A program made the position numbers and the translations under genes. The notes under the pieces were generated by a model that was not told where the DNA came from, ran no database searches, and saw only the letters and a list, made by a program, of their open reading frames with translations. This document shows positions 40,714 to 49,524 of a stretch of DNA of 64,000 nt, piece after piece. Location: positions 1 through 64,000 of the forward strand of contig NZ_QKWH01000015.1 of the NCBI RefSeq assembly GCF_003244315.1, written 5' to 3'. Position 1 is the stretch's first letter, and each line of letters starts with the position of its first letter. Origin of the DNA: Xylanimonas oleitrophica. Its GTDB lineage: Bacteria; Actinomycetota; Actinomycetes; Actinomycetales; Cellulomonadaceae.

Positions 40714-42698
40714 GCGCCGCCGTGCCCGGGGGGCCCGTGCCGGCCGCCGATGGGCCGTCCGACCCGGTGTCGTCCGACGTGGCGGCCGACTTCCCGCCTG
40801 ATCTGCAGCCCGACCTCCCGCCTGCCGTGGCCGCCGCCCGGGCGCTGGTGGCCGACCTGGTGGTGCAGGGCGTCCGCGACGTCGTGCTGGCCCCCGGGTC
40901 TCGCTCTGCGCCCCTGGCGTACGCGCTGGCCGAGGCGGCGTCGGTGTTCCCCCGGTTCCGGCTCCACGTGCGCGTCGACGAGCGCGCCGCCGGCTTCCTG
41001 GCCCTGGGGCTCTCAAAGGGCGCCGAGCCGCTGGAGCGGGGTGCGGGGCCCGGCGCGGGCACGAAGATCACGCTGCCCCGGCCGGTCGCCGTGGTCACGA
41101 CGTCGGGAACCGCCGTCGCCAACCTGCACCCGGCCGTGCTGGAGGCGCACCACACCGGGGTGCCGCTCCTGCTGCTCACCGCCGACCGCCCGCACGAGCT
41201 GCGCGGCACGGGCGCGTCGCAGACCACCGACCAGGTGGGCATCTTCGGCTCGGCCGTGCGGTTCGCCGCCGACGTGCCGGCCCCCAGCGGGCGCGACGGC
41301 GAGGTGCGCGACCTGCTCGGCACCGCGGGCCGGGCGCTCGCCGCGGCCCTGGGGCTGCGGGACAGGAACCCTGGCCCCGTGCACCTCAACCTCGCCTACC
41401 GCGAGCCGCTGCAGCCCGCCGGCGTGCTCGACGGCGCGGGCGACGGCGCCCGCCGGGTGTGGCCCGAGCCGTCCCGCCGGACCGTCGTGCAGCCGTCCGC
41501 CCCGGGTCCGGGCGCCGATCCGGCCCTGTACGGCGACCCGGCGCGCACGCTGGTCGTGGCCGGTGACGGCGCCGGCCCGCAGGCGCGCGCGCTGGCCGAG
41601 GCGCAGGGCTGGCCCCTGCTCGCGGAGCCCTCGTCCGGGGCGTGCGGCGGCCCCAACGGCGTCCAGGCCTACCGTGCGGTGCTCGGTGTCGAGGAGCTCG
41701 TGGCCGACGTCGAGCACGTCGTGGTGCTCGGGCGGCCCACTCTGTCGCGGCCCGTGCAGCGGCTGCTCGGCAGGCAGGGTGTCACGGTCACCGTGGTCAC
41801 CCCCGGGGGTGCCCCGTGGCCCGACGCGGCGCGCAACGCCGAGGTGGTGGTGGACCGCCTGGCCGAGCGATGGTTCGTCGCGCCGTCCGACCGGGCGGCC
41901 AGCAGGCCGTTCCTCGCACGGTGGCAGGCCGCGTCCCGTGCCGCCGACCGCGTGCTGCGGGCGCTCACCGGAGACGACGCGACGCCTGCGCCTCCCTCCG
42001 GGGCGGCCGCAGGGGCGCCCGGTGCCCTGCCTGCCGGTGCGGTGCTGGCGGACGTGCCGCACGCGGCCCTCGCCGTCGCGCGCGCGGTCGCCGCGGCGGC
42101 CGGGCCCGACGACGTCCTCGTGGTCGGTTCCTCCAACCCTGTCCGTGACCTCGACCTCGTGCTGGGCCTGGACGCCGCACCGTCGGCCCCGGCTCCCGCG
42201 GTGCTCGCCAACCGCGGGCTCGCGGGCATCGACGGCCTCGTCTCGACCGCCTATGGAGTCGCGCTCGGCGGCGTGCGCGGCCGCACCCGCGCCCTGCTGG
42301 GCGACCTGACGTTCCTCCACGACGCCGGGGGGCTGCTGCGCGGCCCCCACGAGCCCACCGCGGACCTGCAGCTCGTCGTCGTGAACGACGACGGCGGGTC
42401 GATCTTCGCCACCCTGGAGCACGGGACCCTCGCGGCCTCGTCCGGCGCCGGGCGGGAGGTCTTCGAGCGGGTGTTCGGCACCCCCCACGGGGCCGACCTC
42501 GCCGCGCTCTGCGCCGGGTACGGCGTGCGGCACCGCCGGGTGCACGACCTGACGGGCCTGCGCGCCGCCCTGGCAGACCCGGGCCGGGGCGTCGAGGTGG
42601 TGGAGGTACGGGTGCCGCGCGCCGACCGGCTCGCTGAGTCGCGCCAGGTCGCCGCCCGCGTCGTCGACGCCGTCCGTGGCGCTCTGGGGTCGGCCTGA
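40710..42698 (+). CDS. menD: SEPHCHC synthase MenD (662 aa)
   Basis: Thiamine-diphosphate enzyme joining 2-oxoglutarate to isochorismate, the first committed menaquinone step. N-terminal PYR domain: VVLAPGSRSAPLAYALAEAA (about residues 57-76) and VDERAAGFLALGLSKG (about 88-103, with the activating Glu); PVAVVTTSGTAVANLHPAVL follows. C-terminal PP domain: LANRGLAGIDGLVSTAYGVA (about 500-519) and VVNDDGGSIFATLEHG (about 557-572). Longer than typical (about 550) through an N-terminal Pro/Asp-rich extension and Ala/Gly-rich inserts near 108 and 430. Confidence 0.93.
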   Translation: MSAAVPGGPVPAADGPSDPVSSDVAADFPPDLQPDLPPAVAAARALVADLVVQGVRDVVLAPGSRSAPLAYALAEAASVFPRFRLHVRVDERAAGFLALGLSKGAEPLERGAGPGAGTKITLPRPVAVVTTSGTAVANLHPAVLEAHHTGVPLLLLTADRPHELRGTGASQTTDQVGIFGSAVRFAADVPAPSGRDGEVRDLLGTAGRALAAALGLRDRNPGPVHLNLAYREPLQPAGVLDGAGDGARRVWPEPSRRTVVQPSAPGPGADPALYGDPARTLVVAGDGAGPQARALAEAQGWPLLAEPSSGACGGPNGVQAYRAVLGVEELVADVEHVVVLGRPTLSRPVQRLLGRQGVTVTVVTPGGAPWPDAARNAEVVVDRLAERWFVAPSDRAASRPFLARWQAASRAADRVLRALTGDDATPAPPSGAAAGAPGALPAGAVLADVPHAALAVARAVAAAAGPDDVLVVGSSNPVRDLDLVLGLDAAPSAPAPAVLANRGLAGIDGLVSTAYGVALGGVRGRTRALLGDLTFLHDAGGLLRGPHEPTADLQLVVVNDDGGSIFATLEHGTLAASSGAGREVFERVFGTPHGADLAALCAGYGVRHRRVHDLTGLRAALADPGRGVEVVEVRVPRADRLAESRQVAARVVDAVRGALGSA

Positions 42699-42804
42699 CG
42701 CCGGCCGTGAGCAGGCCGCACGTCGCAGAAGATTCTCAGGAACGCTCCAGATCGACACCAGCCACATGGTGTGAACTCATGGTCAGGAGATCGAGGAGGC
42801 CATC

Positions 42805-44619
42805 ATGAGCACCGAGAACCACGACCAGGAACCGCCCCGGGACGCCGCGCCGGCCCAGCCCGAGAGCGAGCGCCCGGCGCCCGCTCCGCAGGGCGAGGCG
42901 GCGCAGCAGGCGCAGGGCGAGGCGGCGCAGGCCCCGGCGACGGTGCGGCCGGAGCAGGGCGCGGTCCCGCAGCCTCCCGCGCCGTCGCAGGCGCCGCAGA
43001 CCCCGGCCGGGCAGCAGCACCCGCAGGGGCACCCCACGCAGGAGCTGCACCCGCAGCAGCACCCGACACAGCCGTACCCGGCTCCGCCGCAGCCCCGCTA
43101 CGGGCAGTACGCCCCGGGGTCCCAGCACGCGCCGCACCACGGGCAGCAGGGTGGGCAGCAGGGCGGGCAGCAGCACCCGCAGGGCCCGTACGCACAGGAC
43201 CCGTACTCCCGGGGCCCGCAGCAGCAGGGCACCCACCAGCACGGCGCGCAGGGTCCCTACCAGCCGGGCGCGAGCTTCTCGAACCCCTACCAGGCGGCGG
43301 GCGAGCCGCCGGAGGGTCGGCGCGAGCGCAGGCCGCGGGCGTGGGTGCCCGTGGTGAGCGCGGCGGCGATCGCCGCGCTCCTGGCCAGCGGTGGCACCGC
43401 GGCGCTGGTCACGGGGCTGGACGGCGACGGTTCCGCGGTGTCGATCTCCTCGATCGGTGACCCTGGCCGCGTCGACTCCGCCCCGGTCAAGGAGTCCACG
43501 GCGGCCAACCCCGACTGGCAGGCGGTCACGCAGGCCGTCTCGCGCTCGGTGGTGGCGATCCAGGTCGCGAGCGGGCAGGGCGGCTCCGAGGGGTCGGGGC
43601 TGATCCTGGACGAGCAGGGTCACGTGCTGACCAACAACCACGTGGTGGCGGGGGCGCAGAACGGCACCGTGCAGATCACGCTCACCGACGGCCGCCTCTA
43701 CGAGGCGCGGATCGTGGGCACGGACCCCACCACGGACCTGGCGGTGGTGCAGATCCAGGACGCGCCCGACAACCTGGCGCCGGTGGCGCTGGGCAACTCG
43801 GACGACGTACGGGTGGGCGACCCGGTGCTGGCCGTCGGCAACCCGCTGGGCCTGGCCAACACGGCGACGACGGGCATCGTCTCGGCGCTCGACCGGCCGG
43901 TCTCGGCCTCGGGCGAGGGCGGTAGCGAGCAGGTGGTGACGAACGCGATCCAGATCGACGCCGCCATCAACCCGGGCAACTCCGGTGGCCCGCTGTTCGA
44001 CGCGTCGGGCCGGGTCATCGGCATCACGTCGTCGATCGCCACGATGTCGAGCGGGCTGGGGGGCCAGGCGGGCTCGATCGGCCTGGGGTTCGCCATCCCG
44101 GTGAACCTGGCCAAGAACATCAGCCAGCAGCTCATCGAGAACGGCAGCGCCCAGCACGCGTTCCTCGGCGTCATGATGCAGGACGGCACGGCGACGGCCG
44201 ACGGCGTCACCCGCCGTGGTGCCCAGGTGCAGCAGGTGACCGACGGCTCGCCGGCCGCCGACGCCGGTATCCGGGGAGGGGACGTCGTCGTCGCGATCGA
44301 CGACCAGCCGGTCAACGGTGCGCAGTCGCTCACGGCGTCGGTGCGCGAGCGCTCGGCGGGCGACAAGGTGACCCTCACGGTGGTCCGGGACGGCCGCGCC
44401 CAGCAGGTCGAGGTGACGCTCGCGGTGCGCGACGAGTCCACCGGCGCCGGGCAGGGCCAGCAGGGGCAGCAGGGCCAGGGCGGCCAGGGCGGTCAGGGCG
44501 GCGGTCAGCTGCCGGGGCAGGACGGCTCGCAGGACGGTTCGCAGGATGGTTCGCAGGGCGGGTCCGGTCAGGGGGGTTCGCAGGGAGGCTTCCCCTGGGA
44601 CTGGCTGTTCGGCAACTGA
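42805..44619 (+). CDS. HtrA/DegP-like membrane serine protease with PDZ domain (604 aa)
   Basis: Envelope quality-control protease. ATG 42805 with GAGGAGG upstream. Residues 1-180 are a cytosolic Gln/Pro/His-rich tail; one TM at about 181-203 (VPVVSAAAIAALLASGG); then a trypsin-like domain with His279 (HVLTNNHVVAG), Asp311 (TDLAVVQIQ) and Ser393 (NPGNSGGPLF); PDZ domain about 440-540 (AFLGVMMQDG, GGDVVVAIDDQPV). The end is a Gly/Gln/Ser-rich repeat tract (GQQGQQGQGG, then QDGSQDGSQ units) capped by FPWDWLFGN. Alone on its strand between menD and a terminator. Confidence 0.93.
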   Translation: MSTENHDQEPPRDAAPAQPESERPAPAPQGEAAQQAQGEAAQAPATVRPEQGAVPQPPAPSQAPQTPAGQQHPQGHPTQELHPQQHPTQPYPAPPQPRYGQYAPGSQHAPHHGQQGGQQGGQQHPQGPYAQDPYSRGPQQQGTHQHGAQGPYQPGASFSNPYQAAGEPPEGRRERRPRAWVPVVSAAAIAALLASGGTAALVTGLDGDGSAVSISSIGDPGRVDSAPVKESTAANPDWQAVTQAVSRSVVAIQVASGQGGSEGSGLILDEQGHVLTNNHVVAGAQNGTVQITLTDGRLYEARIVGTDPTTDLAVVQIQDAPDNLAPVALGNSDDVRVGDPVLAVGNPLGLANTATTGIVSALDRPVSASGEGGSEQVVTNAIQIDAAINPGNSGGPLFDASGRVIGITSSIATMSSGLGGQAGSIGLGFAIPVNLAKNISQQLIENGSAQHAFLGVMMQDGTATADGVTRRGAQVQQVTDGSPAADAGIRGGDVVVAIDDQPVNGAQSLTASVRERSAGDKVTLTVVRDGRAQQVEVTLAVRDESTGAGQGQQGQQGQGGQGGQGGGQLPGQDGSQDGSQDGSQGGSGQGGSQGGFPWDWLFGN

Positions 44620-44648
44620 GGTCGGGGCGCAGCCTGCGCTCGCACGAG

Positions 44649-44687
44649 GGGTCGGGCCCCGGCGTCGTCGGCGCCGGGGCCCGACCC
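44649..44687. terminator. 16-bp hairpin between htrA-like and tetR genes
   Basis: GGGTCGGGCCCCGGCG (44649-44664) and its exact complement (44672-44687) around a 7-base loop, between convergent genes ending at 44619 and 44720. Bidirectional terminator. Confidence 0.88.
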
Positions 44688-44719
44688 GTGCGGTCGCTGG
44701 CCCGCGGTCGGCCGGCTGG

Positions 44720-45370
44720 TCAGGGTGCGGCGGGCCGGTGCGGGGGCTGCGCGGCCTGAGGGTGCGCGGCCTGGATCGTGGCCAGCGCGCTGCGGGAGAG
44801 GAACCCGACCAGCTCGTGGGTGGGTACGGCCTCGTCGGTGGCGGCGTCGACCAGCGCTTGCTCGGCGAGGGAGATCCAGGCGCGGATCGCGACGTCGAGC
44901 AGCGGGGTGCGCTCGATGCCGAGCTCGTCGAGGATCTCGGTGGTGTGCCCGGTGAGCACGTCGCGGGCGTGCTGCACGGTGGAGCGCACCTGGGGGTCGC
45001 CGGAGGAGGCGCCGCGCACGATGGAGTAGAAGGTGGCGTCGTGCTCCTGGACGAACGCGACGAACCGTTCGAGGACGTCGTCGAGCCGTTCGAGCGGCGG
45101 CAGCTCGGGGCGCGGCTCGGTGGCATGGAGCATGGCGTCGCGCGCGGTGCGCACGATCTCCTGGTGCAGGCCCTGGCGGCTGCCGAAGTAGTAGAAGACG
45201 AGCCCGGGAGAGACACCTGCCGCGGCGGCGAGGTCCTCGACGGAGATGGACTCCAGGGGGCGGTCGGCGAGCCACTCGACGCCTTGGGCGAGCAGCTGCT
45301 GGCGGCGCTCCTGCGGGCTCAGCCGGGTCCGTCGGCGTCCGCCGGTGGGGCCCTGCAGCGCGGGAGGCAT
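44720..45370 (-). CDS. TetR-family transcriptional regulator (216 aa)
   Basis: ATG 45370 (45382 is an alternative). N-terminal HTH: RLSPQERRQQLLAQGVEWLA, then ISVEDLAAAAGVSPGLVFYY and FGSRQGLHQEIV (residues about 15-70). The C-terminal part is a helical ligand-binding domain (RTPLLDVAIRAWISLAEQAL near 155). Divergent from the DUF6230/DUF6114 pair, the usual actinobacterial arrangement, and probably represses it through the inverted repeat at 45458-45473. Confidence 0.9.
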   Translation of the reverse strand: MPPALQGPTGGRRRTRLSPQERRQQLLAQGVEWLADRPLESISVEDLAAAAGVSPGLVFYYFGSRQGLHQEIVRTARDAMLHATEPRPELPPLERLDDVLERFVAFVQEHDATFYSIVRGASSGDPQVRSTVQHARDVLTGHTTEILDELGIERTPLLDVAIRAWISLAEQALVDAATDEAVPTHELVGFLSRSALATIQAAHPQAAQPPHRPAAP

Positions 45371-45450
45371 GCTTCCGAGCATAGGGGCCGTGGACGTGGC
45401 GGCCCGCTGCCCCCGGCCGAGGTCGCGTGCGCCGCACTCCCCGCCAACAA

Positions 45451-45478
45451 TTGACGGACCATCAGTAGGTGGTACGTT
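45451..45478 (+). promoter_or_regulatory. Promoter with TetR-like operator for the DUF6230 gene
   Basis: -35 TTGACG (45451-45456) and -10 TACGTT (45473-45478) with 16-bp spacing. Between them ACCATCAGTAGGTGGT (45458-45473) is an inverted repeat with 6-base arms and one mismatch. A bound TetR dimer would cover the promoter. Confidence 0.55.
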
Positions 45479-45529
45479 CGTTGACGCGGGCGACAGAGCC
45501 GTCGCCTCGTTCATCGCCCTGGAGGGGAC

Positions 45530-46117
45530 ATGAAGATCAGTGCTCTGACCACCACGCGCCGCGGCCGTGTGCTGCTGGCCACGGTGCCCACGCTCGCTGC
45601 CCTGGGCATGATCGGGGGCGGGGTCGCCCAGGGGGCCGTCCCGGTCTCGTTCGCCGTCTCGGGCCAGCAGTTCAAGATCGCCGCCACCAAGCTCGAGGGC
45701 ACCGGGTTCTCCCAGTACGCAGGCATCGCCACCGCGCAGGACGGCACCGAGCATCCGGCCGCCATCGCGAACATCGCCGACGCCAGGCTCTACGACCTGT
45801 GCCAGTCCGTGGTCGTCCCGGGCGGCAAGGTCGGCCTCAAGATCACGGCCGGTGGCGGCGACCAGCCCGTCACCGCCACCGACCTGCAGATCGGGATGGA
45901 CAACCTGCAGGGCACCGCCCGGTTCGACCAGATCCGCATCGGCGTCGACGCATCCACCGTCAACACCACCCCCAAGGGCAGTGCCGGCGACTTCGCCATG
46001 GACTCCGACAGCATCGTCATCGACGACCTCAAGCAGGTCTCCTGGAGCACGCAGGCCGCCGTGTTCCAGCTCAACGGCCTCAAGCTCGAGGTCACCCAGG
46101 GCGAAGAGTGCTTCTGA
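45530..46117 (+). CDS. DUF6230-family exported protein (195 aa)
   Basis: ATG 45530 with GGAGGGG upstream. Arg-rich N-terminus followed by a hydrophobic segment (VLLATVPTLAALGMIGGGVA, residues 14-33), then a beta-rich domain with VSFAVSGQQFKIAATKLEG, GSAGDFAMDSDSIVIDDLKQ and a C-terminal LNGLKLEVTQGEECF. The two Cys (YDLCQS and ECF) may form a disulfide. The family is always paired with DUF6114 proteins in actinobacteria; older annotations as cholesterol esterase are not supported by motifs. Surface role inferred. Confidence 0.85.
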   Translation: MKISALTTTRRGRVLLATVPTLAALGMIGGGVAQGAVPVSFAVSGQQFKIAATKLEGTGFSQYAGIATAQDGTEHPAAIANIADARLYDLCQSVVVPGGKVGLKITAGGGDQPVTATDLQIGMDNLQGTARFDQIRIGVDASTVNTTPKGSAGDFAMDSDSIVIDDLKQVSWSTQAAVFQLNGLKLEVTQGEECF

Positions 46118-46128
46118 CGGGCAGCCGG

Positions 46129-47838
46129 ATGAGCACGCAGGACCAGGACCGCCGGCCCGCTCGCCCAGGCACGGCCGGCTCTCGCCGCGAGCGGTTCGCC
46201 CGGTGGCGGCGACGCCGCCCGTTCGTCGGTGCGCTCCTGATCGTGCTGGCCGGCGTCGAGCTCTTCCTGTCGGGGCGCATCCAGCTCGACAACCTGCAGG
46301 TGCAGCTCGGGTTCGCCGGCATGCAGTCGACCCTGCTGCCCGTGGTGCTGGTGCTGGTGGGCGTGCTCGCCGCCGCCCAGCCCGCGCACCACGTGTTCTA
46401 CGGGGTCATCACGCTCGCGGTGTCCGTGTACTCGCTCATGGGCGTCAACCTCGGCGGGTTCGGGGTGGGCATGCTGCTCGGCGTCGTCGGCGGCATCGTC
46501 GTCGTCTCCTGGATGCCGTCCCGCGCCGTCGTGCCGGGGGACGAGCCGAGGGGCGAGCCGGGGGCAGGCCCGGACGGCGCCCGGGCCGGTGTGCCCGGCG
46601 GCGGGCCCGACGGCGTGCCTGCGGACGTGCCGGACGGGGCTCCGTCCGGCCGGGAGCGGTCGCCAGGCCCGGGCGTCGCCGGGGAGGGGCCCGCCCCGGG
46701 GCGCACCGCGCGCCGCTCGACCGCCGTCGCGCTCGGTGCCGCGATGATCGCCGGGGGTGCGGTGGGGCCGGTCCCGGCCGCGGTACCCGCTGCCGCTCCG
46801 GCAGGGCCGTGCCTCCTCGGGTTCATCCTCTGCGGCGGCGGCAGCGGTGCCCCTGCCCCGGTCCCGACCGTCAGCCCGTCCCCCGGGCAGGTGGTCGAGG
46901 GGACGCCTGGGGACGAGGTGGACGTGGACGGCGACGGCGTGCTCGACGGCGTGCTGGAGGACGTCACGGGTGACGGGATCCTGGACGTGGTGCTCGGGGA
47001 GGGTGGCGTCGGCGGCGTCCTCGACGGTGTGGGCCGGGCGCTCACGGCGGCAGGAGACGCCGGCGGCGGCCCGCTGGGCGACGCGGTCGGTGGCGTCGTC
47101 GGGGGCGCGGGCGACGCCGTGAGCGGTGCGGGGGACGCGCTCACGGGCGCTGGTCAGGCCGTCGGCGACGCCGGGGCAGAGGCTGTGGGTGGGGCTGTGG
47201 GCGGCACGGCCGGCGAGGTGGTCGGCGGCGGTGCAGGAGGTGTGCCGGGTGGCGCCGAGGGAGGCGGCGAGCGGGGCGGTGGCTCGCCGGGCGCGGCACC
47301 GGAGCCCGCGTCCGACGACGGCGTCACGGTCGAGGTTCCGCCGGGTCTGCCCGCCCCGCACGACGAGGAGCTGCCGGTGGTGCTGGGCGGCAACGAGGAC
47401 GTCGACGTGTACTCGGTGCCCGGTGAGCTGAAGGCGCGCGACCTGCGGATCTCGGGCCTGCGCGCGGTCGCGCTGGTCTCCGTGCCGGTGGCCGGTGCGC
47501 CGGGGGAGCGGCGCAACGCGCTCAAGATCGTGGCCGACCACATCACCACGTCGGGTTTCGAGCTCAAGACGTACGCGTACGACAGGGGCGAGGTCGCGGG
47601 CACGTACACCACGGCGGAGTCGGTGGTGATGGAGGGGGACGCCACGATCTACGTCACCTCGCTCACGGCCCCGCTGCCGGACGGGTCGTCGCTGCGGCTC
47701 GACGCGGAGCATCCGCCGCAGTCGGTCACCGGGCTGCTGCTCGCGCTGACGGACCCGACGGTGGGGCTGCTCGGCGCGACGTCCGACCGTCAGACGTGGA
47801 ACGGGTTCAGCGAGTCGGTCTGGTCGCGTACCGGCTGA
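46129..47838 (+). CDS. DUF6114 membrane protein with long Gly-rich region and DUF6230-like/adhesive C-terminus (569 aa)
   Basis: ATG 46129, 11 bp after the DUF6230 stop. N-terminal DUF6114 block: Arg-rich start, then four membrane helices (RPFVGALLIVLAGVELFLSG, STLLPVVLVLVGVLAAAQPA, FYGVITLAVSVYSLMGVNLG, GVGMLLGVVGGIVVVSWMPS; about residues 30-135). A Pro/Gly-rich linker, another hydrophobic stretch (about 203-232), an Asp repeat DVDGDGVLDGVLEDVTGDGI (265-284, calcium-loop-like), a Gly/Ala-rich tract (about 300-395), and a folded C-terminal domain (about 405-569). Much longer than plain DUF6114 proteins (about 150-200 aa). Confidence 0.8.
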   Translation: MSTQDQDRRPARPGTAGSRRERFARWRRRRPFVGALLIVLAGVELFLSGRIQLDNLQVQLGFAGMQSTLLPVVLVLVGVLAAAQPAHHVFYGVITLAVSVYSLMGVNLGGFGVGMLLGVVGGIVVVSWMPSRAVVPGDEPRGEPGAGPDGARAGVPGGGPDGVPADVPDGAPSGRERSPGPGVAGEGPAPGRTARRSTAVALGAAMIAGGAVGPVPAAVPAAAPAGPCLLGFILCGGGSGAPAPVPTVSPSPGQVVEGTPGDEVDVDGDGVLDGVLEDVTGDGILDVVLGEGGVGGVLDGVGRALTAAGDAGGGPLGDAVGGVVGGAGDAVSGAGDALTGAGQAVGDAGAEAVGGAVGGTAGEVVGGGAGGVPGGAEGGGERGGGSPGAAPEPASDDGVTVEVPPGLPAPHDEELPVVLGGNEDVDVYSVPGELKARDLRISGLRAVALVSVPVAGAPGERRNALKIVADHITTSGFELKTYAYDRGEVAGTYTTAESVVMEGDATIYVTSLTAPLPDGSSLRLDAEHPPQSVTGLLLALTDPTVGLLGATSDRQTWNGFSESVWSRTG

Positions 47839-47993
47839 GAGGGCTGCGCGGCCCCGGGGCTTCGTGCCGGCGGTCCACCGTCGGGCGCGGGGCCCCGTGG
47901 CGTCTCGGGACGGTTGCCGCAGGCAGTATGCTCACCTCGGATCGAATCGATTTGAGGCGCGGCGTCCACGACGTCGGCGAGAGGCGTGCACCC

Positions 47994-49517
47994 GTGAAGA
48001 ACCTGACCGCCGGGCCACCGACCCGGCTCATCGTGGCGTTCACCCTGCCGCTGCTGATCGGCAACGTCTTCCAGCAGGTCTACATGTTCACCGACGCCGC
48101 CGTGGTGGGCCGGCTCGTCGGGCTCGAGGGGCTCGCCGCCGTCGGAGCCTCCGGCAGCGTCGTGTTCCTCCTGGTCGGGTTCTCCTGGGGTGCCTCGGCC
48201 GGCCTGGCCATCCCCGTGGCCCGGGCGTTCGGCGCCGGGGACATGGCCGGGGTGCGCCGCTACACGGCGGCGGGCGCCTACGCCTCGCTCGGGATGGCGG
48301 TGGTCATCACCGTGCTGGGCGTCGCCTTCGCCGGAGACATCCTGCGCCTGCTCGACACCCCGCCCGAGCTCATGGCCGACGCCACCCGCTTCCTCGAGGT
48401 CACGTTCCTCGGGTCGTTCACCACGGTGGCCTACAACTTCCTGGCCTCGACCATCCGCGCCCTGGGCGACAGCCGCACCCCGCTCGTCTTTCTCGTGATC
48501 TCCTGCCTGCTCAACGCCGTGCTCGTCGTCGTGCTCGTCGGTGGCACCGGCTGGGGCGTGCCGGGGGCCGCCGCCGCCACGGTGTTCGCGCAGCTCGCCG
48601 CCGTGGCCGGCTGCGTCGTCTACGTGCTGCTGCGCATGCCTGCCCTGCGCCTGTCCCGGGACGACTGGCGGGCCGGCCTGCGGGCGATGGGCGAGCCGCT
48701 GCACGCCGGCCTGCCGATGGGCTTCCAGATGTCCGTCATCGCCATCGGGGCGCTGGTGCTGCAGCTCGCCGTCAACGGGCTCGGTGCCGTCTCCGTGGCC
48801 GCGTTCACCGCCGCCATGCGGGTCGACCAGCTCGCCCTGGCCCCGCTCAACTCGTTCGGCGTCGCGATGGTCACCTACGTGGCCCAGAACCGCGGGGCGC
48901 AGGAGTGGCGGCGCATCCGCGTCGGCGCCTTCCGGGCCAGTCTCGTGGCCGGTGGGCTCGCCGTGCTGCTCGGCGGCGTCCTGGTCCTGTTCGGCGGGCC
49001 GGTGGCGGGGCTGTTCGTGGGCCCCGGGCAGGAGGAGGTGGTGGCGCTGGCCCACCAGTACTTCCTCGTCAACGGGGGGCTCTACGCGGTGCTCGCCGTG
49101 CTGTTCGTGCTCCGCAACACCGTGCAGGGCCTGGGCCTGTCCACCGTGCCGACCGTCGCCGGGCTGGTGGAGCTCGTGATGCGGTCGGTCGCAGCGCTGG
49201 TGCTCGTGGAGCACGTGGGCTTCCTCGGCGTGGCGATGGCCGCGCCGCTGGCGTGGTTCGGTGGCCTGGCCCCCGTCGCCGTGGCGTGGGCGCGGCAGCG
49301 GCGCCTCCTCCTGGAGCGCGAGCGCGACGACGCCGGCCGTGCCGCGAGCGTCGAGGGCGGGCCGGGGGTGGCGGCACCGGGGGTGGCGCCGCGCGTCTCC
49401 GAGGCGGCCGAGGCGCTGGACGACGCCGGCGAGGCGGCCGACGCCCCGCCGGTCGCGCCGCAGCCGGCCGGGCTGCTGGCCACCGAGCCCGCCACGGGAT
49501 CGGCGCCGGTGGCCTGA
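47994..49517 (+). CDS. MATE-family efflux transporter (507 aa)
   Basis: Twelve-helix cation/drug antiporter of the DinF/NorM type. GTG 47994 with GAGAGG upstream gives KNLTAGPPTRLIVAFTLPLL, with the family motif IGNVFQQVYMFTDAAVVGRL (residues about 22-41) and its second-half counterpart MGFQMSVIAIGALVLQLAVN. The final 70 residues after the last helix (RQRRLLLERERDDAGRAAS onward) form an unusual soluble Ala/Pro-rich tail. Substrate unknown. An AATCGATT palindrome lies in the 155-bp gap upstream (47944-47951). Confidence 0.9.
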   Translation: MKNLTAGPPTRLIVAFTLPLLIGNVFQQVYMFTDAAVVGRLVGLEGLAAVGASGSVVFLLVGFSWGASAGLAIPVARAFGAGDMAGVRRYTAAGAYASLGMAVVITVLGVAFAGDILRLLDTPPELMADATRFLEVTFLGSFTTVAYNFLASTIRALGDSRTPLVFLVISCLLNAVLVVVLVGGTGWGVPGAAAATVFAQLAAVAGCVVYVLLRMPALRLSRDDWRAGLRAMGEPLHAGLPMGFQMSVIAIGALVLQLAVNGLGAVSVAAFTAAMRVDQLALAPLNSFGVAMVTYVAQNRGAQEWRRIRVGAFRASLVAGGLAVLLGGVLVLFGGPVAGLFVGPGQEEVVALAHQYFLVNGGLYAVLAVLFVLRNTVQGLGLSTVPTVAGLVELVMRSVAALVLVEHVGFLGVAMAAPLAWFGGLAPVAVAWARQRRLLLERERDDAGRAASVEGGPGVAAPGVAPRVSEAAEALDDAGEAADAPPVAPQPAGLLATEPATGSAPVA

Positions 49518-49524
49518 GCGGGGC

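Noticed and set aside
47938-47954. GGATCGAATCGATTTGA as an operator for the MATE gene
   Set aside because: Only the central AATCGATT is a perfect palindrome, the arms do not extend, and there is no adjacent regulator gene. Too short to claim.
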